Below are positions 33,669 to 41,751 of a DNA stretch of 64,000 bases, in pieces. The stretch is taken from NCBI GenBank assembly GCA_963788975.1, contig CAWBIJ010000004.1:372001-436000 (forward strand), written 5' to 3'. Each line of letters begins with the position of its first letter. The stretch's first letter is position 1. Source of the stretch: VRUE01 sp963788975. Lineage in GTDB: Bacteria; Actinomycetota; Thermoleophilia; Solirubrobacterales; 70-9. The translations under genes and the position numbers were made by a program. The notes under the pieces are model-generated. The model was not told the DNA's origin. It ran no database searches and was given only the letters and a program-made list of their open reading frames with translations.

Positions 33669-33725
33669 CCATCCCCCCAGCCGAAACCTCAGACTGCCTC
33701 GATCGATGCGAGAAACCTAGCTGGC

Positions 33726-34913
33726 TCAGACGCGCTGGATCAGGGTTCCGGTCCCAAGCCCGCCGCCGCAGCACATCGTCACCAGGCCCAGCTCCTTGTC
33801 GGAGCGCTCCAGCTCGTGGAGCAGCGAGGTGATCAGGCGGGCGCCGCTGCCACCGAGCGGATGGCCGAGGGCGATCGCACCGCCGTTGACGTTGACCCGA
33901 TCCATGTCGGGGTCGAGCTCGCGCCGCCAGGCGGCGAGGACCGAGGCGAAAGCCTCGTTGACCTCGACCAGGTCGATGTCGTCCATCCCGATCGCGTTGC
34001 GCTCGAGCAGCTTCCTGGTCGCCGGGATCGGGCCGGTCAGCATGATCACCGGGTCGACGCCGACCGTGGTCTGATCGTAGATCCGCGCCCGCGGCGTGAG
34101 GCCCAGCGCCTCAGCCTTCTCGCGGGTCATCATCAGCAGCGCGGCGGCGCCGTCGGAGACCTGCGAGGAGTTGCCGGCCGTGATCTTGCCGTCCTCCTTG
34201 AAGGCCGGCTTCAGCTGCGAGAGCTTCTCCAGCGAGGTGTCCGGGCGGATGCCCTGGTCGGTGGCGTAGGTGTCGCCGTTGACGGCGAAGGGGACGATCT
34301 CGCGCTCGAAGCGGCCCTCCTCGGTCGCCTTGGCGGCGAGCTGGTGCGAGCGCAGGCCGATCTCGTCGAGCTCGGAGCGGGGAATCTCCCACTGGTCGGC
34401 GATCATCTCGGCCGAGATCCCCTGTGGGACGAGGTTGTAGCGCTCCATCAGCTGCGGTGAGAAGGCGAAGCCGTGCTCCTGCATGACTGCCGCGGAGTCG
34501 GCAAAAGAGATGTGGCCCATGTGCTCGACGCCGCCGGCGACGACGACGTCGTGGACGCCGGAGGCGATCAGCGCCGCGGCGAAGTTGACCGCCTGCTGGC
34601 CGGAGCCGCACTGGCGGTCGACGGTGGTGGCCGGGGCCTCGATCGGCAGACCGGCCTCGAGCCAGGCGTTGCGGGCGATGTTGATCCCCTGCTCCCCGAA
34701 CTGCTGCACGCAGCCGGCAACCACGTCCTCGACCTCGGCGGGGTCAATCCCAGCGCGCTCGATTACCTCGGCGTAGACCCTGGCAAGCAGGTTGGAGGCG
34801 TGGACGTCCTTGTAGTAGCCCTTCTCCTCGTGACCGCGCCCGATCGGTGTGCGGACCGCCTCGACGATGACGACCTCGCGGCCGCTGAACTTGCCGTTTC
34901 CGTTGTCTGCCAT
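33726..34913 (-). CDS. acetyl-CoA C-acyltransferase (thiolase)
   Basis: A 395-residue thiolase with the nucleophilic Cys102 in DRQCGSGQQA, the catalytic His in GGAIALGHPLGGSGA and the second Cys in MCCGGGLGTG. It would perform the last step of beta-oxidation, releasing acetyl-CoA or propionyl-CoA. The N-terminus REVVIVEAVRTPIGR is canonical. The start ATG at 34913 lies 19 bases downstream of the TetR-type operator at 34932-34947, so repression at this promoter is likely. FadA5-type steroid thiolase is possible but cannot be separated from FadA by sequence reading. Confidence 0.93.
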   Translation of the reverse strand: MADNGNGKFSGREVVIVEAVRTPIGRGHEEKGYYKDVHASNLLARVYAEVIERAGIDPAEVEDVVAGCVQQFGEQGINIARNAWLEAGLPIEAPATTVDRQCGSGQQAVNFAAALIASGVHDVVVAGGVEHMGHISFADSAAVMQEHGFAFSPQLMERYNLVPQGISAEMIADQWEIPRSELDEIGLRSHQLAAKATEEGRFEREIVPFAVNGDTYATDQGIRPDTSLEKLSQLKPAFKEDGKITAGNSSQVSDGAAALLMMTREKAEALGLTPRARIYDQTTVGVDPVIMLTGPIPATRKLLERNAIGMDDIDLVEVNEAFASVLAAWRRELDPDMDRVNVNGGAIALGHPLGGSGARLITSLLHELERSDKELGLVTMCCGGGLGTGTLIQRV

Positions 34914-34931
34914 CGCACGCCTCCGTTTCGA

Positions 34932-34947
34932 TTGACTGGTCAGTCAA
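34932..34947. promoter_or_regulatory. TetR-type operator, copy 2
   Basis: TTGACTG-GT-CAGTCAA, identical to copy 1 at 25394-25409 and embedded in the same 20-base segment (34931-34950). It sits in the divergent gap between the thiolase gene (start 34913) and the 3-hydroxyacyl-CoA dehydrogenase gene (start 35000), so it can control both directions. Confidence 0.8.
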
Positions 34948-34999
34948 CCAAGAGTACCTGGCGCGCGAGCCCCGCCGCCTTCGTGATAGGAACCCGCCC

Positions 35000-35821
35000 A
35001 TGAACGCAAGCACGGGGTACGAGAGTCCGGGAATCGCGGGGAGCGGCGCCATCGCCACAGGGCTGGCCGCCGTCTCCACCACCACCGCCGACACGATCCT
35101 GCTGGCGCGGAGCGAGGCCTCGGCCTGGCGTGCCGAGGAGAAAGTGGTGGCCGCCTGCGCCAAGATCGAGGGCGCCGAGCCTTCACGGCTGCGGGTCACG
35201 ACCGATCCGACCGACCTCGCCGAGTGCGACATCGTCGTCGAGGCGATCGTCGAGGAGGTGGCGCCGAAGGGCGAGCTGATCGCCACGGTCGCCGAGGCCT
35301 GCCCGAATGCCGACCTCGCGACCACGACCTCCTCGCTCAGCATCGCCGGCATCGCCGAGGCCGCCGGCGTCGACAAGCTCTTCGCCCTCCACGTCTTCAA
35401 CCCGGTGCCGCGGATGAAGCTTGTTGAGGTCTGCTTCCCGGACGGTGCCGGCGGCGCCCGCGAGAAGGCCTTGGCCTGGTGCGCGGCGCTCGGCAAGACT
35501 GCGGTGGAGGTCCCCGACCAGGCCGGCTTCGTCGTCAACCGGCTGCTCTTCCCCTACCTCTTCGAAGCGGTGCGGATGATCGAGCGGACCGGCATGGAGG
35601 CGGGTGAGGTCGACACCTGCATGAAGCTCGGTGCCGGCCACCCGATGGGCCCGCTGGCGCTGCTCGACTTCGTCGGCCTTGACGTCTCCCAGGCGATCGG
35701 CGATGCGCTCTACGCCGAGAACGGCGAGGACGCGAGCAAGCCACCGGGACTGATGGTCGAGATGGTCGGCGAAGGGAAGCTGGGTCGCAAGAGCGGCGCG
35801 GGCTTCTATTCCTACGACTAG
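35000..35821 (+). CDS. 3-hydroxyacyl-CoA / 3-hydroxybutyryl-CoA dehydrogenase
   Basis: A 273-residue NAD-dependent dehydrogenase: the nucleotide-binding GIAGSGAIATG (11-21), ECDIVVEAIVEE, then TTSSLSIAGIA and the catalytic HVFNP (131-135). The C-terminal helical domain has DQAGFVVNRLLFPYLFEAV and GHPMGPLALLDFVGLD. It oxidises 3-hydroxyacyl-CoA to 3-ketoacyl-CoA, directly before the thiolase step, and the thiolase gene is its divergent neighbour sharing one operator. The first nine residues are shorter and less typical than in the family, but the GxGxxA-type loop is intact. Ends with a four-base overlap with a convergent gene. Confidence 0.92.
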   Translation: MNASTGYESPGIAGSGAIATGLAAVSTTTADTILLARSEASAWRAEEKVVAACAKIEGAEPSRLRVTTDPTDLAECDIVVEAIVEEVAPKGELIATVAEACPNADLATTTSSLSIAGIAEAAGVDKLFALHVFNPVPRMKLVEVCFPDGAGGAREKALAWCAALGKTAVEVPDQAGFVVNRLLFPYLFEAVRMIERTGMEAGEVDTCMKLGAGHPMGPLALLDFVGLDVSQAIGDALYAENGEDASKPPGLMVEMVGEGKLGRKSGAGFYSYD

Positions 35822-36045
35822 CGTTTACCCGCGAGGTCCCAGATCACGTCGGCCGGGGAGATGCCCTGGCGGCGAGCTGTGATCTCGATTTCCTCCCAGG
35901 GCAGCTCCGCATCCGGCAGGTCGTCCCAGCGGGCGAGGTCGAGGGCCTCAAGGGCGCCTTTCAACGCCGGGCCGAGATGCTCCTCGGCTCGAAGCAACGA
36001 CCTCAGCACCTCGAGTTGCTTCTCGCTCAAACGCACAACCCACAT
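35818..36045 (-). CDS. small hypothetical protein
   Basis: A 75-residue protein with an acidic, helical sequence (LSEKQLEVLRSLLRAEEHLG, then LARWDDLPDAELPWEEI) and no signal peptide. The GGAGGTGCCGC ribosome site directly before the ATG at 36045 supports expression. Its C-terminal ARRQGISPADVIWDLAGKR looks like a short recognition-type helix, but no DNA-binding family can be named. It overlaps the convergent 3-hydroxyacyl-CoA dehydrogenase gene by four bases. Confidence 0.5.
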   Translation of the reverse strand: MWVVRLSEKQLEVLRSLLRAEEHLGPALKGALEALDLARWDDLPDAELPWEEIEITARRQGISPADVIWDLAGKR

Positions 36046-36090
36046 GCGGCACCTCCAGGGTTCGGCGGGGACGCGGGTTGCCCAGAGAAG

Positions 36091-37407
36091 CTAGGTGGCC
36101 GAGCGGACGGAATCGCCCGCGCTGCCGCTGATGCGTACCGCCTCGATCCGGTTCTCGCGCACCGACTCGACCCGGATCGTGTAGCCGTTGGCGACGATCG
36201 TGTCGCCGCGCTTGGGCAGCCGGCCGAGCTCGCCGAAGACGTAGCCGCCGACCGAGTTGTAGGCGTCGGTGTCGACCGGCAGCTCGATCCCCGCGTCAGA
36301 GAGGTCGCCGAGCGAGACGTGGCCGCGGACGAACCACTCGCCGTTGGCGAGCTGGCGCAGCGCCGCCGCGCGAGGATCGGTCTCGTCCTCGATCTCCCCC
36401 ACCACCTCCTCGAGGATGTCCTCGACGGTGACGATCCCGACCGTGCGCCCGTACTCGTCGGCGACGACGGCGATCGAGGTGCGCTGGACTTGCAGGTCGT
36501 GGAGTAGGTCGTCGAGCGGGCGGGTCTCGGGGACGATCAGGGCGTCGCGCACCGCCGGGTCGATCCCGCTCTCGGGCCCGTCGCTCATGTAGAGGCGGGC
36601 GAGGCTGTTGTTGTGGACGATCCCCTTGACCTTGTCGGGGTTCTCTTCCTCGACCACAACCAGACGGGTATGACCGGAGGTGACGCAGCGCCGCAGCGCC
36701 GTCTCGACCGTCTCCAAGGCGTCGACGATGACGACAGCCGGGATCGGGGTCATCACCTCGCGCGCCTCTTGCTCATGCAGGTGGAAGACACCGCCCAGCA
36801 TCCCGGCCTCGCCGGGGTCGAGGCGGCCGCGCTGGGCGCCGCGCACGATCATCAGCCGCAGCTCCTCCGGCGATCCCACCTCCTCGTCCCCCTCGGGCTC
36901 GATCCGCAGCACGCGGGTGACCACGAACCGGGCCGGGGCGTTGGTGAGCAGGATCAGCGGGTGGAAGAGGCGCCGAAAGAGGGCCAGCGGCCTGGCGATC
37001 CGCAGCAGCAGCCGCTCGGCGCGGGCGATCCCGATCATCTTCGGCGCCTGCTCGCCGAAGATCACGTGCAGCAGGGTGACCACGAAGTAGGCGAAAGCAA
37101 AGGCGAGGATGTAGGAGGCGGCGTCACCGAGGAAGCCGTGCAGCAGGGGCTCGACCAGCTCGGCGATCGCCGGCTCGCCGAGGAAGCCGATCCCGATCGA
37201 GGCCAGTGTGATGCCGACCTGGGAGGTGGCGACGAACTCGTCGACGTGGTCGATCTGGTCAAGCGCGACGCGGGCGGCGGCGCTCCCCTCCTCCGCCATC
37301 TTCTCGATCCGGCTGCGCCGCGAGCGCACGATCGCGAACTCGGCCGCGACGAAGAAGCCGTTGACGGCGACCAGAAGGAGGACCAGAACGATCAGAAGAA
37401 CGGGCAT
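36091..37407 (-). CDS. CNNM/CorC-type transporter with CBS and transporter-associated domains
   Basis: A 438-residue protein of the hemolysin/HlyC-CorC family: an N-terminal CNNM (DUF21) membrane domain with about four helices (VLLLVAVNGFFVAAEFAIVR onward), a CBS pair (VMTPIPAVVIVDALETVET and DEYGRTVGIVTVEDILEEVV) and a C-terminal CorC/HlyC domain (FVRGHVSLGDLSDAGIELPV). Such proteins are Mg2+ or Na+ related transporters whose CBS pair senses ATP-Mg. No specific ion can be assigned. It is a single-gene transcript; a 150-base gap separates it from the divergent substrate-binding protein. Confidence 0.9.
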   Translation of the reverse strand: MPVLLIVLVLLLVAVNGFFVAAEFAIVRSRRSRIEKMAEEGSAAARVALDQIDHVDEFVATSQVGITLASIGIGFLGEPAIAELVEPLLHGFLGDAASYILAFAFAYFVVTLLHVIFGEQAPKMIGIARAERLLLRIARPLALFRRLFHPLILLTNAPARFVVTRVLRIEPEGDEEVGSPEELRLMIVRGAQRGRLDPGEAGMLGGVFHLHEQEAREVMTPIPAVVIVDALETVETALRRCVTSGHTRLVVVEEENPDKVKGIVHNNSLARLYMSDGPESGIDPAVRDALIVPETRPLDDLLHDLQVQRTSIAVVADEYGRTVGIVTVEDILEEVVGEIEDETDPRAAALRQLANGEWFVRGHVSLGDLSDAGIELPVDTDAYNSVGGYVFGELGRLPKRGDTIVANGYTIRVESVRENRIEAVRISGSAGDSVRSAT

Positions 37408-37557
37408 CAGGACTCGTGCGCGCTCACGTCAGGGCTGGGCCCTGCTGTGTCCCGGTACTTCGGGGGAGGTCGTCGTCTGCCATGCGACGTACGGAATATA
37501 GCTTTCCCCGCCGCCGTCACCCCGATCGGACCTTCAGGTGCCATATTTGAGCGGTCC

Positions 37558-38493
37558 ATGCGAATCGCCAGCCTGGTCCCCTCTGCAACCGAGATGCTCT
37601 ACGCCCTGGGGCTGGGCGAGAGCGTGGTCGCGGTCACCCATGAGTGCGACTACCCGCCGGAGACGGGCGCAGTCCCGCGCTTGACCCGCTCTGTGCTGCC
37701 CCCGGGGCTCGATGCGGCGCAGATCGACATCACGGTGAAGGCAACTGTGGCCGAGGGCCGTGCGCTCTACGCACTCGACGAGGAGCGGCTCGCCGAGCTG
37801 GCACCTGACCTGATCGTCACCCAGGCGGTCTGCGCCGTCTGTGCTGTCTCCTACGAGGACGTACTCGAGGTCGCCGCCCGGCTGCCGAGCAAGCCCCGAG
37901 TTCTCCAGCAGGACCCCAGCTCCCTGACCGAGATGCTCGAGGACGTGGTCCGGCTCGGCGAAGCCACCAGGGTCGAGGGCGCGGCGCACGAGCTGCGCGG
38001 CGAGCTGGAAGGCAGGCTGGCGTCCGTCCGCGGCGCCGTCGCCGGGGCAAGCCTGCCGCGGGTGATCGCCCTGGAGTGGCTCAATCCGCCCTACGTCGGC
38101 GGACACTGGGTGCCGGAGATGATCTCGATCGCCGGCGGTGAAGACGTCGCGGGGCCACCGGGACTCAAGTCGCCCGAAGTCTCATGGGGTGAGCTTTCGG
38201 GCCTAAACCCCGATGTCGTCGTCGTGATGCCATGCGGCTGGTACGTCGACGCCGCCCGCTCGCAGGCGCTTGAACACTGGTTCGAGATCGAAGACCTGGG
38301 CGCCCAGCGCGTCTTCGCGGTCGACGCCGCCTCGACCTTTTCCCGGCCCGGCCCCCGCCTGGTCGACGGCGTCGAGCTACTCGGCCATCTGATCCACTCA
38401 GACCTGGTCGACCCGCCGGGGAGCATCGGGTTCGCCGAGCTGCGCTCGCCTCATAGATCCATGAGTGGCGATCCGGGCAGGGGTTCCACTTAA
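37558..38493 (+). CDS. BtuF-like ABC substrate-binding protein without a transporter
   Basis: A 311-residue periplasmic-binding-protein-fold protein starting MRIASLVPSATEMLYALGLG, with HECDYPPE, LAPDLIVTQAVCAVCAVSY and PDVVVVMPCGWYVDAAR. This matches the cobalamin-binding or iron-complex-binding cluster (Fe-siderophore/B12 type III). There is no signal peptide, so it is cytosolic by sequence, and no permease or ATPase is nearby. Cytosolic BtuF-like proteins of this form occur in other bacteria with unknown function. The C-terminal residues MSGDPGRGST are encoded inside the inverted-repeat element 38464-38577, which may have replaced the original end of the gene. Confidence 0.8.
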   Translation: MRIASLVPSATEMLYALGLGESVVAVTHECDYPPETGAVPRLTRSVLPPGLDAAQIDITVKATVAEGRALYALDEERLAELAPDLIVTQAVCAVCAVSYEDVLEVAARLPSKPRVLQQDPSSLTEMLEDVVRLGEATRVEGAAHELRGELEGRLASVRGAVAGASLPRVIALEWLNPPYVGGHWVPEMISIAGGEDVAGPPGLKSPEVSWGELSGLNPDVVVVMPCGWYVDAARSQALEHWFEIEDLGAQRVFAVDAASTFSRPGPRLVDGVELLGHLIHSDLVDPPGSIGFAELRSPHRSMSGDPGRGST

Positions 38494-38577
38494 CTTTTTC
38501 GGAGAACCGCTGCTGCCGTCCAAGATGGAATCGGCCGAAAAAGTACAAGACGTTTCACCCCTGCCCGGATCGCCACT
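38464..38577. repeat. nested inverted repeat, terminator or MITE-like element
   Basis: Outer arms of 21 bases (38464-38484 and 38557-38577) are perfectly complementary, and inner arms of 10 bases (38493-38502 and 38535-38544, ACTTTTTCGG and CCGAAAAAGT) are nested inside with a 32-base loop. The left arm overlaps the end of the BtuF-like gene and the right arm reaches the stop of the convergent rhomboid gene. It is either a long bidirectional terminator or a small transposable-type element that supplied new gene ends. No target duplication was found. Confidence 0.6.
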
Positions 38578-39401
38578 TACGCAACGGCTATGGCTGCCGC
38601 GACTGAAAGGACGCCCAGCGCAGCCATGGCCAAGAGCTCGGCGGGAAGGTGGTTGCGGCCGAGCATTCCCCGTTCGCCACCAACGATCAGGAGCGAGCAG
38701 AGCACGCCGGCGGCGAGTCCGCCGAGGTGGCCGCCGAGGCTGATGTTCGCGGCGCTGATGCTGAACACCAGGTTGAGCACGATGAGCAGTCCGACCGAGG
38801 ATGCGAGCGCATCGAAGCCGCGCCGGCGAGCGATGACGAAGGTGGCGCCGAAGATGCCGTAGACCGCCCCGGAGGCACCGACCGTGAGCGCGTTTGGGTC
38901 GAGCAGGAGGGCACCGAAGGATCCGCCCAGCAACGAGACAAAGTAGACCGCGAGGAAGCGCGGGGTGCCGATTCCCGGCTCCAGTATCCGGCCGAGGAAG
39001 TAGAGGGCGAACATGTTGAAGCCGATGTGGAAGATGCTCCCGTGCAGGAAGCCGCTGGTGAGGAGCCGGTACCACTCGCCGTCCGCCACCGAGGGTCCGA
39101 AAAGACCGAAATCGAGCAACATGGGGTCGGTCGTTTTTTGGGAGAAGCCGCCCGAGCCGGAGACGATCTCGGCGAGATAGGCGGCCACGTTGAGCGCGAT
39201 CAGGACGAAGGTCGCCGGCGCCGCGGCGAAGGCGGACGCCTCCCCCACCCCCCGCGTCACCTTGGTGCGGTGTTGGGAGCACTCGGGGCAGCGCATACCG
39301 ACGGGGGTCGGGGTCATGCAGTCGGGGCAGATCGGCCGGCCACAGGAGGAGCAGGAGACGGCGGTCTCGCGGTCTGGGTGCCTGTAACAGGTCTCGGCCA
39401 A
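38577..39401 (-). CDS. rhomboid-family intramembrane serine protease with zinc-binding N-terminus
   Basis: A 274-residue protein: N-terminal zinc-binding region with Cys5, Cys17, Cys20, Cys25, Cys28, Cys38 and Cys41 (a B-box-like arrangement, CYRHPDRETAVSCSSC), then six membrane helices. The rhomboid active site is Ser177 in GASGAVYG and His225 in GGHLGG, with FNMFALYFLG before it. It cleaves membrane proteins inside the bilayer. TTG 39401 is the preferred start because it stands 12 bases after the upstream gene and precedes the first conserved residue; the longer frame to 39548 lies inside the neighbour. The stop codon falls at the edge of the inverted repeat. Confidence 0.88.
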   Translation of the reverse strand: MAETCYRHPDRETAVSCSSCGRPICPDCMTPTPVGMRCPECSQHRTKVTRGVGEASAFAAAPATFVLIALNVAAYLAEIVSGSGGFSQKTTDPMLLDFGLFGPSVADGEWYRLLTSGFLHGSIFHIGFNMFALYFLGRILEPGIGTPRFLAVYFVSLLGGSFGALLLDPNALTVGASGAVYGIFGATFVIARRRGFDALASSVGLLIVLNLVFSISAANISLGGHLGGLAAGVLCSLLIVGGERGMLGRNHLPAELLAMAALGVLSVAAAIAVA

Positions 39402-39412
39402 GGGACGGCAGC

Positions 39413-39893
39413 CTATGGCCTGGGCTCGGCGCCCAGCCGCTCCAGTCCCTGCCCGTCGAGGCGTAGGGTCAACCACTCTCCCAGTCGCGTCGCGCCGAGC
39501 TCGTCGTAGAAGCGCAGGGCCGGCTCGTTCCAGTCGAGCGCCGACCACTCGAGGCGGGCGCAGTCGCGCTCGAGCGCGGTCGCCGCGATGCGGGCGAGCA
39601 GCGCCCGGCCGATGCCGCGGCGGCGGTGCTCAGGGCGGACGAAGAGATCCTCGACCCAGATTCCGGGGCGGCACTCGAAGGTCGAGAAGGTGCCGAAGAA
39701 GATCGCGTAGCCGACAGCCTCGCCGCCGTCCTCGGCGATCAACGCCTCGGCGGCGTTCTTGGTCGAACAAGGTCGTCGCCAGCAACTCCGCGTCTCCCCG
39801 GACCGCGTCGCCGAGTTTCTCGTACTCGGCCAGCTCCCGGATCAGGCCGAAGAGCAGCTCCGCGTCCTCTCTCACCGCCGTCCGGATCCTCAT
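39413..39893 (-). pseudogene. GNAT acetyltransferase (diamine acetyltransferase-like), frameshifted
   Basis: The N-terminal part MRIRTAVREDAELLFGLIRE to about nt 39763 is in one frame; the rest (VGYAIFFGTFSTFECRPGIW, VEDLFVRPEHRRRGIGRALL, LEWSALDWNEPALRFYDELG) is in another. Removing one base near 39761-39762 (an extra G in the run read on the plus strand) joins them as LFDKNAAEALIAEDGG and gives a 159-residue GNAT protein of normal length. The acetyl-CoA loop RRRGIG is intact. Sequencing error or real mutation cannot be told apart here, but two other one-base shifts occur in this window. Confidence 0.82.
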
Positions 39894-39928
39894 CTCGCGC
39901 AGCCTAGGCGGCGGCATAGACTGATCGC

Positions 39929-40408
39929 ATGGCCAACGTCTTCAGGCCCGAGTTCGAGGAGGGGGAGCGGCCGGAGGGCTTTCGCTCTCGCCGCGCCCGG
40001 ATCGGCTACGAGCTCGGCACCGAGCTGATCGGCTGCAGCCTCTGGGAGGTGCCGCCCGGTGAGGCCGCCTACCTGTACCACTTCCACTACGCCGACGAGG
40101 AGCTGGTGATCGTGCTCTCCGGGAACCCCACCCTCCGTACGCCGGAGGGCCTGCGAGAGCTGGAGGAGGGCGAGGCGGTGCGCTTCCCGCTCGGCGAGGA
40201 GGGAGCACACCAGATCGTCAACCGCACCGATGAGACCGTCACCTTCCTGGCGGTCAGCAGCAGCGGTCGCCCCGACGTCATCGTCTATCCCGACTCCGGC
40301 AAGATCGGCGTCGGTGAGCGCCGGCCGAAAGGCGGCGGCCTGCGGGCATTCTTCCGGCACGGGGACCGGGTCGGCTACTTCGAGGGAGAGCGCCCCCCGG
40401 AGGGGTGA
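39929..40408 (+). CDS. cupin-domain protein
   Basis: A 159-residue cupin. Motif 1 is EVPPGEAAYLYHFHYADEEL with metal-type His and Glu (HFHYADEE), followed by GNPTLRTPEGLRELEEGEAV and motif 2 in AHQIVNRTDETVTFLAVSS. Cytosolic, no signal peptide. The GRPDVIVYPDSGKIGVGERR extension suits mannose-6-phosphate-isomerase-like or sugar-binding cupins, but no substrate is named. It is transcribed alone and followed by a 24-base palindrome. Confidence 0.75.
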   Translation: MANVFRPEFEEGERPEGFRSRRARIGYELGTELIGCSLWEVPPGEAAYLYHFHYADEELVIVLSGNPTLRTPEGLRELEEGEAVRFPLGEEGAHQIVNRTDETVTFLAVSSSGRPDVIVYPDSGKIGVGERRPKGGGLRAFFRHGDRVGYFEGERPPEG

Positions 40409-40421
40409 CAAGACCAAACGA

Positions 40422-40445
40422 GACCGGGCCCATATGGGCCCGGTC
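40422..40445. terminator. 24-base perfect palindrome between convergent genes
   Basis: GACCGGGCCCAT followed by its exact complement ATGGGCCCGGTC, 13 bases after the cupin stop and 27 before the stop of the convergent DUF378 gene. As RNA it folds on itself with almost no loop. A shared terminator for both genes is likely; a DNA-binding site is an alternative because the palindrome is loop-free. Confidence 0.6.
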
Positions 40446-40471
40446 CATTGACTGACTACCCCCGCCCGAGC

Positions 40472-40708
40472 TCAGGTGCCGTGCGGATGCGGCGTGTGAC
40501 CGCCGATGTGGAGGCTGTCGAGCAGCCTCGGGATGTAGAGGAGGCCGCAGACGCCGACCACGACGTAGACGATGTCGGTGAGCGTGCCGCCTCCGAAGAC
40601 GTCCGAGACCACGTTCGTGTCGAACAGGCCGACCATCCCCCAGTTGAGAGCGCCGAGCACCAAGACCAGCAGGGCGACGGGCTCGAACCGCTTGATCATC
40701 TCCATCAT
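40472..40708 (-). CDS. DUF378 membrane protein
   Basis: A 78-residue protein with two membrane helices: LVLVLGALNWGMVGLF and LTDIVYVVVGVCGLLYI. The NWGMVGLF motif and the acid-rich loop are the signature of the DUF378 (YuzA-like) family, which has no known function. The start MMEMIKRFEPVALL has a GGAGGAAC site upstream. It is transcribed alone and is flanked by the cupin on the convergent side and dtd on the divergent side. Confidence 0.82.
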   Translation of the reverse strand: MMEMIKRFEPVALLVLVLGALNWGMVGLFDTNVVSDVFGGGTLTDIVYVVVGVCGLLYIPRLLDSLHIGGHTPHPHGT

Positions 40709-40816
40709 CGTTCCTCCTAGGGAGATAATGCGGATAGTTACGACCCATATACACCGTCTGAGGGGCGGCGGTTACCGCCCCTCGCGGTAGCTTGGCGGCG
40801 TGCAAGGGAGCGACCG

Positions 40817-41233
40817 GTGAGAGCGCTCGTCCAGCGGGTCAGCCAGGCCGCCGTCGACGTCGAGGGCGAGCGCGTGGCGCAGATCGGCCCCGGACTGCTG
40901 GTCCTGCTCGGAGTGCGTCGCGGCGATACCGAGGCCGAGGCCGACCGGCTGGCCGAGAAGGTGCGGGCACTGCGGATCTTCGACGATGCCGAGGGCCGGA
41001 TGAACGAGCCGCTCGGCGATCGCGAGGTGCTCTGCGTCAGCCAGTTCACCCTCTACGGCGACGCCCGCAAGGGCAACCGGCCCAGCTACGTCGAAGCTGC
41101 CCCCGGCGAGGAAGCCGAGCCGCTCTACGACCGTTTCTGCGAGCGGCTCGGGGCGGCGAAGGGAGTCTTCGGAGCGTGCATGGGCGTGGCCCTGGTCAAC
41201 GACGGTCCGGTGACCCTGCTGCTCGAGTCGTGA
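40817..41233 (+). CDS. dtd: D-aminoacyl-tRNA deacylase
   Basis: A 138-residue protein: MRALVQRVSQAAVDVEGERV at the N-terminus and the cross-dimer active-site motifs SQFTL and NDGPVTLLLES. It hydrolyses D-amino acids (and glycine) from mischarged tRNA, protecting translation. GTG start with a GGGAGCGACCG upstream stretch. The next gene (GNAT) starts inside its stop codon as GTGA, so they are translationally coupled. Confidence 0.94.
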   Translation: MRALVQRVSQAAVDVEGERVAQIGPGLLVLLGVRRGDTEAEADRLAEKVRALRIFDDAEGRMNEPLGDREVLCVSQFTLYGDARKGNRPSYVEAAPGEEAEPLYDRFCERLGAAKGVFGACMGVALVNDGPVTLLLES

Positions 41234-41715
41234 GGGCGGCGGGCCCGCAGGACGCCACCGCGGTCGCGGCGCTCTGGACCGAGGCCTACGTGACGCTCGG
41301 CGGTGGCGGGCGCATCGAGCCCTACGCCGACGCCGACCTGCTCGAGACCGCCGCTCGCGGCGAGGTCTTCGTCGCCGAACGGGGAGATGCGATCGTCGGC
41401 GTGGTCGCTCTGCTCCCTCCCGGTGCGCCCGGTCGCGCCGTGGCGCAAGCGGGCGAGGCGGAGCTCTGCCGCCTCGCCGTCGCCGCCAACGCCCGCGGCG
41501 CCGGCATCGGCCGGGCCCTCGCCGAGCTCTGCGGGGAGCGGGCGCGCGCCGCCGGCTGGGAGGCGATCGCGCTCTGGAGCCGCCCCTACCAGCACGAGGC
41601 GCACCGCCTCTACGAGTCGCTCGGCTACGAACGCGCGCCCGAGCGCGACACGGTCGACGAGACAGGCCACGGCCGGCTCGTATTCCGCCTCACCCTAGGC
41701 GGCGGTAAGGTCTGA
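41230..41715 (+). CDS. GNAT-family N-acetyltransferase
   Basis: A 161-residue protein starting at GTG 41230 inside the dtd stop (GTGA). GNAT motif A is ELCRLAVAANARGAGIGRAL and motif B WSRPYQHEAHRLYESLGY; the N-terminal part has VAALWTEAYVTLGGGG. Acetyl-CoA is the donor; the acceptor is unknown. Translational coupling to dtd suggests a shared role in dealing with non-standard amino acids or aminoacyl-tRNAs, as with some tRNA-linked GNATs, but this is speculative. Confidence 0.85.
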   Translation: MRAAGPQDATAVAALWTEAYVTLGGGGRIEPYADADLLETAARGEVFVAERGDAIVGVVALLPPGAPGRAVAQAGEAELCRLAVAANARGAGIGRALAELCGERARAAGWEAIALWSRPYQHEAHRLYESLGYERAPERDTVDETGHGRLVFRLTLGGGKV

Positions 41716-41751
41716 ACGGTCCAGGTGGGACTGGCGAACGGAGGAGGAGCG

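Noticed and set aside
37408..37557. Possible cobalamin riboswitch before the BtuF-like gene.
   Set aside because: The gap is only 150 bases and no B12-box-like conserved segment was recognised.
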